From Chloroflexota bacterium (GTDB lineage: Bacteria; Chloroflexota; UBA11872; VXNJ01): a DNA stretch of 11,944 nucleotides. Shown here in pieces: positions 1-5,742 of the stretch; the first letter of the stretch is position 1; each line of letters opens with the position of its first letter. Both the position numbers and the translations under genes were made by a program. The notes under the pieces were generated by a model. It saw only the letters and a list, made by a program, of their open reading frames with translations, was not told where the DNA came from and made no database searches. Location of the stretch: contig JAPOVO010000093.1 of NCBI GenBank assembly GCA_026708165.1, forward strand, positions 1-11,944, in the 5' to 3' direction.

Positions 1-434
1 CGGCTTCCATGGGGATCGTTTAGTGATATGAAACCATGGTCCAGCATTTCCGCCCTGAGGCTTCCCTGAAAGTCGAACACGAGGGGGATTCCCTTGAGCT
101 TGGCGACTATGCTGCCTATGAGCGCTCCCTCGTGAAGATGGGCGTGAACAACGTCGAAGTTGCGGGATAGACCGTGGGTGAGGGCGGTCATCAACAATAG
201 CGGGTCGAGTAGAAACTTGTTCCAGTGAGATCCAACGTGCGCTCCGCGCTGCCACGGAATCCGAGAACCGCGAACGACATCGGCGCCTGCCGGAGTCTCG
301 CCGCCCGGGTACGTGAATACTGTGCTGACGTGTCCGAGGCGGTGGAGAGCGCGGACTTCCTCGAGTATGCGAACGTGGCATCCATAATCCGAAAAGTAGG
401 GTGTGGGAGCCAGCTGAGCAATGCTATAACTCAA
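1..434 (-). CDS. Glycosyltransferase family 4 (GT-B), N-terminal part, cut by the left edge
   Basis: Reading leftward from a TTG at 434-432, the frame is open to the window edge (about 144 residues). It begins MSYSIAQLAPTPYFSDYG and continues with a segment resembling xCHVRILEEVRALHRLGH. This is the usual opening of retaining GT4 glycosyltransferases: a first beta strand, a Gly-containing loop (PTPYFSDYG, residues 10-18) and a helix that starts the Rossmann-like acceptor domain. Further on, VVHAHLHEGALIGS and GIPLVFDFQGSLRAEM match the next conserved strands of the family. The C-terminal donor-binding domain with its E-x7-E motif lies outside the window, so the sugar and acceptor cannot be assigned; cell-surface or glycolipid synthesis is a guess from the family. 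I chose the TTG start because GAGGTG lies about 11 bases upstream and it places the conserved IAQLAP strand at the N terminus. It is divergent from tsaE. Confidence 0.8.
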   Translation of the reverse strand, partial: MSYSIAQLAPTPYFSDYGCHVRILEEVRALHRLGHVSTVFTYPGGETPAGADVVRGSRIPWQRGAHVGSHWNKFLLDPLLLMTALTHGLSRNFDVVHAHLHEGALIGSIVAKLKGIPLVFDFQGSLRAEMLDHGFISLNDPHGS

Positions 435-542
435 GCGGAGATTTTCACCTCTAGAAACCTGAGAACCGAATTTGCGGAATGTCGTAATCCGCCGAACTAC
501 GGGAACTATGTCGAGCTATCGTAACGAGTACTTGGCCTCGCC
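435..542. promoter_or_regulatory. Divergent intergenic region between glycosyltransferase and tsaE
   Basis: These 108 bases separate two genes transcribed away from each other, so promoters for both should lie here or overlap the gene starts. I see no convincing -35/-10 pair on either strand. A weak hairpin (GCGGA at 474-478 and TCCGC at 488-492, 9-base loop) is the only structure found. The regulatory role is inferred from gene orientation alone. Confidence 0.4.
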
Positions 543-1061
543 GTGAACAGGGATTCAAAACCGGCGGGTGTAGCGCGCTTCGAGTGCATGACGCTCGCCC
601 CGGAAGAGACGATTCGAGTCGGCAGCGATTTGGCAACGAGACTCTCCGCCGGGATGGTGATCTTGCTGAGCGGAGAGCTGGGCGCCGGAAAGACGGTATT
701 AGCTCAAGGTGTCGCGAAAGGACTGGGTGTGGCTGCGTCGGTAACATCGCCGACGTATACGCTTGTTTCCGAATACGAGAGCGGGTCGATCCCCTTCTAT
801 CACATGGACTTGTATCGCTTGGGAGGAATGGATCCGTTTGAGGATCTGGGCGCGGAGGAGTACGTGCACTCAGACGGAGTGACAGCCATCGAGTGGCCCG
901 AGCAGGTCAGGAGTCGATGGCATGGAGACTGCCTGACAATCTCACTCGAACATCTCGGCGGGGATAAGAGGAAGATCGAAATGGCAGGGACGGGGGCGAG
1001 GTCGAACGCTGTAGTCAGGAGCTACATCCAGATGTTTGGGGAATCGGGCGGAGATGGATAA
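543..1061 (+). CDS. tsaE: TsaE, ATPase of tRNA threonylcarbamoyladenosine (t6A) synthesis
   Basis: TsaE is the cytoplasmic P-loop ATPase that works with TsaB and TsaD to attach the threonylcarbamoyl group to A37 of ANN-decoding tRNAs. The 172-residue protein shows the Walker A loop GELGAGKT (44-51), the family switch segment SPTYTLVSEY (69-78), HMDLYRL (87-93) and IEWPE (116-120), in the order expected for the family. Past about residue 135 the sequence is not conserved and looks like a short variable tail. The GTG at 543 has no clear Shine-Dalgarno. The ATG at 588 (protein MTLAPEETIRVG..., 157 residues) fits the usual family length of about 150 at least as well, so the start is uncertain. 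It is the first gene of the t6A operon, and its stop overlaps the tsaB start by 8 bases. The identification is secure. Confidence 0.93.
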   Translation: MNRDSKPAGVARFECMTLAPEETIRVGSDLATRLSAGMVILLSGELGAGKTVLAQGVAKGLGVAASVTSPTYTLVSEYESGSIPFYHMDLYRLGGMDPFEDLGAEEYVHSDGVTAIEWPEQVRSRWHGDCLTISLEHLGGDKRKIEMAGTGARSNAVVRSYIQMFGESGGDG

Positions 1062-1794
1062 GGCTCGGACGCTGACCCTAGCTTTGGATACTTCGATGGC
1101 AGTATCGAGCGCCGCGCTGCTGGACGGCGCTGAGGTTATGGCGACCCGTGCGTGGCGGGCGGGTAGAAAGCACTCGGTGCACCTAGAGCCCAACGTCAGG
1201 GACGTAATAAAAGACAAACTCGAACGGGTCGGGACGGTGGCCGTCGCGGCGGGACCGGGCGGATTCAGCTCGCTGCGGACGTCGATGGCTCTTGCAAAGG
1301 GCCTTTGCAGCGCCATGGGACTAGGATTTGCAGCGGTTCCGACTCCCGTAGCACTGGCTTACTCGTCGCCGACTGACGTGAAATCAATACTGACGCTCAT
1401 ACCGGCGGGGTCCGGTCGGTATTTCGCGCAGACATTCGAGGGGGCGCCCCCCAGTTGTCGGCTTCGCGAAGGCAGTGGTGCGCGACGCACTCTGCCCGAA
1501 GCAATGGGCGACTGCTTCGTTGTAAACGTTGAGGCGTTGCACGAGATAATCAGCGGGCCGGTATTCGTTGCGGGGAATGTAAGCGAGGAAGACCTAGACC
1601 GATTGCGTGAAACTTCGAGCTGGCCGATTGAGTTCGATGCCGGGCTGATCGAGAGCGGTCTGGCGCGATTCGTGGGACTGGCGGCACACCACGATTCCGA
1701 ACCGGCACGGCCCGCCAATGCCATCACCGCGGTCCCACAATATATGCGTGGCGCGGGGATCACGGTTCCGGCGCGCGGGTGGGCGAGGGCCTGA
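1054..1794 (+). CDS. tsaB: TsaB, dimerisation/scaffold subunit of the t6A enzyme
   Basis: TsaB is a catalytically inactive ASKHA-fold paralogue of TsaD. It pairs with TsaD and recruits TsaE for threonylcarbamoyl transfer to tRNA A37. In 246 residues it shows the N-terminal LALDTSMAVSSAALLDG (9-25), a short HSVHLEP segment (40-46), the family signature AGPGGFSSLR (66-75) followed by a Lys-Gly helix (AKGLCSAMGLG, 81-91), and a C-terminal PQYMRG (228-233) matching the P-x-Y-x-R found near the end of TsaB proteins. The second half is variable, as is normal. I chose the ATG at 1054, inside the end of tsaE. A TTG at 1036 with AGGAG about 13 bases upstream is an alternative giving six extra residues. 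The stop shares one base with the next ATG (TGATG), suggesting translational coupling. Confidence 0.92.
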   Translation: MDKARTLTLALDTSMAVSSAALLDGAEVMATRAWRAGRKHSVHLEPNVRDVIKDKLERVGTVAVAAGPGGFSSLRTSMALAKGLCSAMGLGFAAVPTPVALAYSSPTDVKSILTLIPAGSGRYFAQTFEGAPPSCRLREGSGARRTLPEAMGDCFVVNVEALHEIISGPVFVAGNVSEEDLDRLRETSSWPIEFDAGLIESGLARFVGLAAHHDSEPARPANAITAVPQYMRGAGITVPARGWARA

Positions 1795-2444
1795 TGGTAA
1801 GCACGGCGAGATCGAGAACGGGACGGGAAACCTGGGTTGTAGAGCCGATGCGGCTCGAGGACCTTGACAGGGTGCGGGAGATCGAGCGCCGGTCGTTCAG
1901 CACTCCATGGCCGCGAGACTCGTACCGAAACGAACTGGTCGAGAACAGGATGGCGCACTATCTCGTTCTGAGACGCGAAGGCCCCGCCTCCGAAGAGCCC
2001 GAGCTGGAGGCAGTCGACAAGCGTCCGGGATTCTGGCGGAGGATACTGGGACGATCCGGAGACCGTAAGTCGAAGGACGTGGTTGGATTTGCCGGGATCT
2101 GGTTCATGGTGGACGAGGCGCACATTACGACGGTCGCCATTGATCCGGATTGGCGCGGCCGGGGACTCGGAGAACTGCTTCTGCTGGCGCTGATCGAAAA
2201 GAGCATTGCGATAAACGCAAGCCTGATAACTCTGGAAGTTCGCGTGAGCAACGACATAGCACAGCGGCTCTACTACAAGTACGGTTTCTACTCCAATGGC
2301 GTCCGGCCTCGCTACTACAGCGACAATGGCGAGGACGCCCTGGTGATGTGGTCCGAGGAGGTTGGAAGCCTCACTTTTCGCCGCAGGCTCGAGAAAAACA
2401 GGGCGGCGCTTGGCGAACGCGTCGAATGGAAGCAAACGCTCTGA
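1794..2444 (+). CDS. rimI: RimI-type GNAT N-acetyltransferase with an extended linker
   Basis: This is a GNAT-fold acetyltransferase of the RimI/Ard1 group, which uses acetyl-CoA to acetylate protein N termini (ribosomal protein S18 in E. coli). The acetyl-CoA pyrophosphate loop is visible as VAIDPDWRGRGLG (114-126, R-x-x-G-x-G), and the C-terminal core as LEVRVSNDIAQRLYYKYGF (147-165) followed by RPRYYSDNGEDALVM (171-185). The opening MRLEDLDRVREIERRSF (19-35) is also typical. At 216 residues it is longer than the usual 140-160. The excess is a charged linker between the first strands (about 63-95, including WRRILGRSGDRKSKD) and a basic tail after about 188. The ATG at 1794 has GAGG six bases or so upstream and overlaps the tsaB stop by one base. 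The actual substrate cannot be told from sequence, but rimI often sits between tsaB and tsaD genes. Confidence 0.87.
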   Translation: MVSTARSRTGRETWVVEPMRLEDLDRVREIERRSFSTPWPRDSYRNELVENRMAHYLVLRREGPASEEPELEAVDKRPGFWRRILGRSGDRKSKDVVGFAGIWFMVDEAHITTVAIDPDWRGRGLGELLLLALIEKSIAINASLITLEVRVSNDIAQRLYYKYGFYSNGVRPRYYSDNGEDALVMWSEEVGSLTFRRRLEKNRAALGERVEWKQTL

Positions 2445-2454
2445 GGCGTTGTCC

Positions 2455-3513
2455 GTGATTCTGGGGATCGAAACCTCGTGCGACGACACGTCCGTCGCGG
2501 TGCTCGACGGATTTACGATTCGCTCGCTCGTGACGCAATCGCAGCTTGCCGACCATGTGAAGTATGGCGGGATAGTGCCGGAGATTGCCTCGCGCCGGCA
2601 TATCGCGACGATCGCGGCGGTCTATCAGGCGGCGCTGGACGAGGCGGGAGTGCGACCGGCCGATATCGATTGCGTGGCGGCGACGCGGGGTCCCGGCCTA
2701 TCGGGAGCGCTGGTTGTCGGGCTTAATTTCGCGAAGGGCCTGGCGATGGGACTGGGAGTCCCGCTGATAGGAGTCAATCATCTGGAGGCTCACGTCTATG
2801 CGACGTGGATCGAACGTGAAGAGCTGGGATTCCCGGAGCTTCCCGCTGTCTGCCTGGTAGTTTCCGGCGGGCATTCGGAGATTACGATCATGCGCGAACA
2901 CGGCGACCATCGCCTGATCGGAAGAACCCGCGACGATGCGGCGGGCGAGGCTTTCGACAAGGTGGCGAGAGTACTCGGCTTGGGATTTCCCGGCGGCCCC
3001 GCGATCCAGCGGTTGATAGACGATGACGGCGATGGCTCACTGGAGCCGTTCAATCTGCCTCGGGCCTGGCTGGAAGGCTCCTACGATTTCAGCTTCAGCG
3101 GGCTGAAGACGGCCGTCTATCGCGCGAAGGCGGGCAAGCTGGGTCCTTCAGAGACGCGGCGTATTTTCAAAGACGGAGGGCAAAGGGCGTTCGAACTAGG
3201 CGACGCCTCGGCGCATGCGCGGATGGCGTCGGGCTTTCAGGACGCGATAGTCGACGTTCTGGTGGCAAAGACTGCGGCGGCGGCCCGCGAGTTCGAGGCG
3301 AGGTCAGTAATTGTTGCCGGCGGTGTGGCGGCGAACCGGCTGCTGCGAGAAAAGATGACGGCCGCGGTTGACGTTCCGCTCTTCTTGCCGGAAATACGGT
3401 TGTGCACGGATAACGCGGCGATGGTCGCGATGGCGGGCGCGTTCATGCTGCAACGTGGAGAGATTGCGCCCGCGGAATTGGACGTCGATCCGAATCTGCC
3501 ACTGACTCAGTAG
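2455..3513 (+). CDS. tsaD: TsaD, catalytic subunit of tRNA threonylcarbamoyladenosine synthesis
   Basis: TsaD (Kae1/Qri7 family) transfers the threonylcarbamoyl group from threonylcarbamoyl-AMP to A37 of ANN-decoding tRNAs. The 352-residue protein opens with ILGIETSCDDTSVAVLDG (2-19). It carries the metal-binding HLEAH (His109 and His113) and Asp319 in RLCTDN as the probable third metal ligand. It also has VSGGHSEI (136-143), the GEAFDKVAR helix (164-172), FSFSGLKTAV (212-221) and the nucleotide-binding AGGVAANRLLR (288-298). All key residues seen are intact and the length is normal (330-350). I chose the GTG at 2455 because GAGG lies about 8 bases upstream and it places the first conserved strand at residue 2; the frame remains open further upstream but that part encodes no family sequence. 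An in-frame TTG at 2449 is also possible. The gene lies 10 bases after rimI and ends the operon. Confidence 0.96.
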   Translation: MILGIETSCDDTSVAVLDGFTIRSLVTQSQLADHVKYGGIVPEIASRRHIATIAAVYQAALDEAGVRPADIDCVAATRGPGLSGALVVGLNFAKGLAMGLGVPLIGVNHLEAHVYATWIEREELGFPELPAVCLVVSGGHSEITIMREHGDHRLIGRTRDDAAGEAFDKVARVLGLGFPGGPAIQRLIDDDGDGSLEPFNLPRAWLEGSYDFSFSGLKTAVYRAKAGKLGPSETRRIFKDGGQRAFELGDASAHARMASGFQDAIVDVLVAKTAAAAREFEARSVIVAGGVAANRLLREKMTAAVDVPLFLPEIRLCTDNAAMVAMAGAFMLQRGEIAPAELDVDPNLPLTQ

Positions 3514-3521
3514 GACATACC

Positions 3522-3537
3522 CGCCGGACTCCCGGCG
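3522..3537. terminator. Hairpin between convergent tsaD and glgA, possible bidirectional terminator
   Basis: CGCCGG (3522-3527) and CCGGCG (3532-3537) form a perfect 6-bp GC stem with a 4-base loop, 8 bases past the tsaD stop. Neither strand has a T-run after it, so it is not a textbook intrinsic terminator. Its position between two converging genes makes a terminator or mRNA 3'-end stabiliser the likeliest role. A second near-palindrome (GTTATACGTACGTAAC, 3601-3616) lies just past the glgA stop. Confidence 0.35.
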
Positions 3538-3619
3538 TGATATTCACGCGGTTATGCCGATTCCGCTTTTCTCCCGTCCTAAGAACGCCTGATGCAGACG
3601 GTTATACGTACGTAACGAG

Positions 3620-5071
3620 CTATTTGCGACGGTGCCGCTGTTCCGTTAGCTTGACATAAAGGTTGGAATATTCGTTAGCCGCGGGTCCCCAGGAAAAGTC
3701 TTGGGCCATGCAGCGGAGCATCAGAGTTCGCCAGTCGGCGGGGCTGCGGTATAGCTCGAAGGCACGGGCGACGGCCGCGATGAAGTCGAGCGGGTCGAAC
3801 TCGTCGAAAGTTAAGCCGGTTCCGCGATCCGGGTCTGACGAAATGTCCGTTACGGTCTCGGCCAGCCCGCCGGTGGACCTGACGACAGGGATCGTGCCGT
3901 AGCGCATGGCGATCATTTGAGTTAGCCCGCACGGCTCGAAACGCGAGGGGACGAGCAGCACATCCGCTCCCGCGTAGACTCGCTGGGCGAGATTCGGATC
4001 GAAGCGGATAAATGCCGTAGCGACTTCGGGGTGGGCGCTTGCGGCGCGGACCAACTCGTCCTCGATGTCCGGGTCTCCGACTCCGAGAACGACCAGCTGG
4101 CCGCCGAGCCGGGTGAGCACCGGCAACGTTTGCGCAACGAGGTCCACGCCCTTCTGGCGCGTTAGCCGCGCCACCACCGCAGCCAAGGGCCTGTCGGGCC
4201 GCTGCTCGAGTCCGGCCGCGCGTTGCAGGGCGAGCTTGTTGTCCAGCTTGAGATCGCAGGAAGATGAGTCGAAGTTCGCGGCGATTTCCGGGTCGGTTGC
4301 GGGATTGTAGATATCGGTATCGATCCCGTTGAGAATGCCCGACAGGTCGTCCTTTCGCCGATTGAGCAGCTTGTTCAGCCCCTCGCCGTATTCGGGGGTG
4401 AGAATCTCGTGGGCGTATTCTCGGCTTACGGTATTTATCTGGTCGGCAAAAGCGATGCCCCGCGCCATGAAGTTGACGGTGTCGGACTTTCGGGGATGGC
4501 GGGTTGAGAAAGGTAGTTCATCGCCAGCGAATCCAGCGAGTTTCAGGATGTCCCGGCTAAAGACCCCCTGGAACGCGAGGTTGTGAATCGTAAACAATGT
4601 CGCTGTTCTGGTGAAGAACGGGTCATCACCATAGAGCGTCTTAAGCCAGTTTGGGATGAGGCCGGTGTGCCAGTCGTGGCAATGGATAACGTCGGGCTTC
4701 CAGTCGAGAAGCTTGAGCGCTTCCAGCGCCGCACGGCAGGCGAAGACGAATCGCTCGCCGTCGTCGACGTAGCCGTACATCACACCGCGTTCGACGTAGC
4801 GCTCTCCTCCTAGGAAGTAGATGCGGACGCCGCTAAGCTGCAGGCTGTGGACGGAGCCTGGTTCCGAAATGACTCCCATCGGCACCGGCAGATGCTCTAT
4901 TTCGGTGGTCGCACCGATTTCACGGAGATCGATGTGACGGTACTTAGGGACGAATAAGCAGACTTCGTGTCCGAGTCTTGCGACGTGTTTCGGCAGCGCC
5001 GCGAGAACATCTCCCAGCCCCCCGGTTTTGGCGTAAGGGGCCACCTCAGCCGCGATCATGGCTATTCGCAA
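3620..5071 (-). CDS. glgA: Glycogen/starch synthase (GT5 family)
   Basis: GlgA extends alpha-1,4-glucan chains from an NDP-glucose donor (ADP-glucose in most bacteria). The 483-residue protein is a full-length GT-B enzyme. The N-terminal half has MRIAMIAAEVAPYAKTGG with KTGGLGDV (15-22), HCHDWHTGL (130-138), FTIHNLAFQG (160-169) and NGIDTDIYNP (248-257). The C-terminal half has ARLTRQKGVD (301-310), with the Arg and Lys expected to contact the donor phosphates, and SRFEPCGLTQ (376-385), with the conserved Glu379, followed by STGGLAETV (399-407). The start is TTG at 5071-5069: it gives exactly the canonical first strand and has AAAGG about 11 bases upstream, while the internal ATG at 5059 would delete that strand. 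No other glycogen gene is nearby. The approximately 670-base gap upstream probably carries its promoter, but none is recognisable. Confidence 0.95.
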   Translation of the reverse strand: MRIAMIAAEVAPYAKTGGLGDVLAALPKHVARLGHEVCLFVPKYRHIDLREIGATTEIEHLPVPMGVISEPGSVHSLQLSGVRIYFLGGERYVERGVMYGYVDDGERFVFACRAALEALKLLDWKPDVIHCHDWHTGLIPNWLKTLYGDDPFFTRTATLFTIHNLAFQGVFSRDILKLAGFAGDELPFSTRHPRKSDTVNFMARGIAFADQINTVSREYAHEILTPEYGEGLNKLLNRRKDDLSGILNGIDTDIYNPATDPEIAANFDSSSCDLKLDNKLALQRAAGLEQRPDRPLAAVVARLTRQKGVDLVAQTLPVLTRLGGQLVVLGVGDPDIEDELVRAASAHPEVATAFIRFDPNLAQRVYAGADVLLVPSRFEPCGLTQMIAMRYGTIPVVRSTGGLAETVTDISSDPDRGTGLTFDEFDPLDFIAAVARAFELYRSPADWRTLMLRCMAQDFSWGPAANEYSNLYVKLTEQRHRRK

Positions 5072-5119
5072 ACTGCCGTCCGCCTTTCGAGTCCAGGTTT
5101 CAGGTCTGTGTCCTTCAAA

Positions 5120-5145
5120 CCTTCGACGAGCTTAGGGCGCACGGG
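5120..5145. repeat. Dispersed palindromic intergenic element, degenerate copy
   Basis: The segment CCTTCGACGAGCTTAGGG followed by CGCACGGG closely resembles the intergenic element CCTTCGACAAGCTCAGGG-CGAACGG that I recall from many bacterial genomes. In that consensus, the TTCG and CGAA ends pair around an AGCT-containing centre; here CGAA reads CGCA, so the outer stem is broken. Only one copy is present in the window, so calling it a repeat rests on recalled similarity and not on a second copy. Confidence 0.45.
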
Positions 5146-5333
5146 AATGACGGGTTGTGCCGTGCACTGTTGGATGGCGATTGCGAGCAGCCGGTTTGCG
5201 GACTTGGCTCGCGGCACATGTGCATGATTTCCGTCGTTGGGGCGGGCAGCGGAAAAGTGACTTTCACAAAAGTCTCTGAAAATTACCCTGTGAACTTTGA
5301 AAAACGGGGTGTTTCACGATGGGGTAAACAAGG

Positions 5334-5371
5334 TGCAACAAGCGTGCCACCATGCGACAGGGCTTGTTGCA
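5334..5371. repeat. 10-bp perfect inverted repeat with 18-base spacer
   Basis: TGCAACAAGC (5334-5343) and GCTTGTTGCA (5362-5371) are exact reverse complements separated by 18 bases, and the match does not extend outward. As RNA it would be a 10-bp stem with a large loop; as DNA it could be a paired operator or the ends of a small decayed element. It sits about 263-300 bases upstream of the glgA start and I see no gene inside it. Confidence 0.55.
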
Positions 5372-5426
5372 GACGGAATGGACTTCAAGGCTCTGACTGT
5401 GTAGTCGGGCTTGGCTAGCGGAGGGA

Positions 5427-5446
5427 GGGCGGTTAGCGAACCGCCC
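5427..5446. repeat. REP-like GC hairpin
   Basis: GGGCGGTT (5427-5434) and AACCGCCC (5439-5446) form a perfect 8-bp stem around a 4-base loop (AGCG). The right side continues CCTACAA. A full symmetric unit would require TTGTAGG on the left, where GGAGGGA stands instead, so this looks like a dispersed palindrome of the TGTAGGGGCGGTT type with a decayed left arm. There is no T-tract on either strand, which argues against an intrinsic terminator. Confidence 0.55.
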
Positions 5447-5472
5447 CTACAAAGTCGGAGTGATGGTCTGCA

Positions 5473-5489
5473 TTCCGGCTTGCGCCGAA
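5473..5489. repeat. Decayed ATTCCGGC-type hairpin
   Basis: TTCCGGC (5473-5479) can pair with GCCGAA (5484-5489) across a 4-base loop with one bulged C. Together with the neighbouring bases it resembles the common intergenic palindrome ATTCCGGCxxxxGCCGGAAT with its right arm mutated. The resemblance is recalled, and there is no second intact copy here. Confidence 0.35.
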
Positions 5490-5613
5490 ACAACGGATAC
5501 TTGATGGGGGTTACGGGTTCCGGTTTCGGTCTGATTTCACGCTCCTGATCACGCGCCGGACGGCTCCGATTGTCTGGTCCGACATGTCTTGCCTATGGGA
5601 CGTTTTGCGGATC

Positions 5614-5652
5614 GTCTGTGCGCAGACCGGAATGATCTGGTCCGGATTCCGG
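5614..5652. repeat. Two abutting hairpins downstream of purH
   Basis: GTCTG (5614-5618) pairs with CAGAC (5623-5627) around TGCG. CCGGAAT (5627-5633) pairs with ATTCCGG (5646-5652) around 12 bases; the two hairpins share C5627. The 9-mer TCTGGTCCG occurs at 5573-5581 and again at 5636-5644. The structure lies 91-129 bases past the purH stop, so it could end or stabilise the purine-operon mRNA, or be a remnant of repeats. No T-tract follows it. Confidence 0.4.
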
Positions 5653-5742
5653 CTCTTGCGGGGAGGACGGATGGAGGATGGGGGCCAGATTTCTCGGTCT
5701 TGCTCGGAGTGAAAGCGAGGCACGGAACGACATGGGGGGCAG

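Larger units (their letters stand above)
5072..5742. other. Gene-free region with decayed palindromic repeats
   Basis: This stretch of 671 bases lies between the start of glgA and the end of purH. No frame on either strand looks like a gene: the open frames here either overlap glgA or purH or read as low-complexity, Arg/Pro-rich shadow peptides without a family resemblance. It contains a CCTTCGACGAGCTTAGGG-type element (5120-5145), a more AT-rich patch (about 5252-5325), a 10-bp inverted repeat (5334-5371), a perfect GC hairpin (5427-5446), a decayed ATTCCGGC-type hairpin (5473-5489) and two abutting hairpins (5614-5652). It should hold the glgA promoter/leader and the purH 3' end. No T-tract terminator is visible on either strand. 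Confidence 0.6.

Noticed and set aside
412..455. Possible frameshift at the start of the glycosyltransferase: GTGAAAATC followed by an early stop, in another frame from the conserved IAQLAP.
   Set aside because: The TTG at 434 is in the correct frame, has GAGGTG at good spacing and gives the expected N terminus, so no frameshift is needed.
1359..2489. A 376-codon minus-strand open frame across tsaB and rimI.
   Set aside because: It is antisense to two recognised genes, and its product is low in recognisable structure and rich in Arg, Ser and Pro.
5255..5330. AT-richer patch upstream of glgA considered as its promoter, with a TAATTT-like -10 on the minus strand.
   Set aside because: No -35 hexamer lies at 16-18 bases spacing, and it is about 200 bases from the start; I could not support a promoter call.
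4978..5418. Plus-strand open frame reaching from inside glgA into the intergenic gap.
   Set aside because: It overlaps the start of a secure gene on the other strand, its peptide is compositionally odd and resembles no family, and there is no ribosome-binding site.
5511..5723. Minus-strand 70-codon open frame in the gap after purH, a candidate small gene.
   Set aside because: The peptide is Arg/Pro-rich, runs through the hairpin structures and repeats, and lacks a convincing start context, so chance in GC-rich DNA is more likely.
5072..5742. Looked for a tRNA, a riboswitch or a CRISPR array in the large gap.
   Set aside because: There is no TTCGA-type T-arm within a cloverleaf, no recognisable riboswitch core and no regularly spaced repeats.
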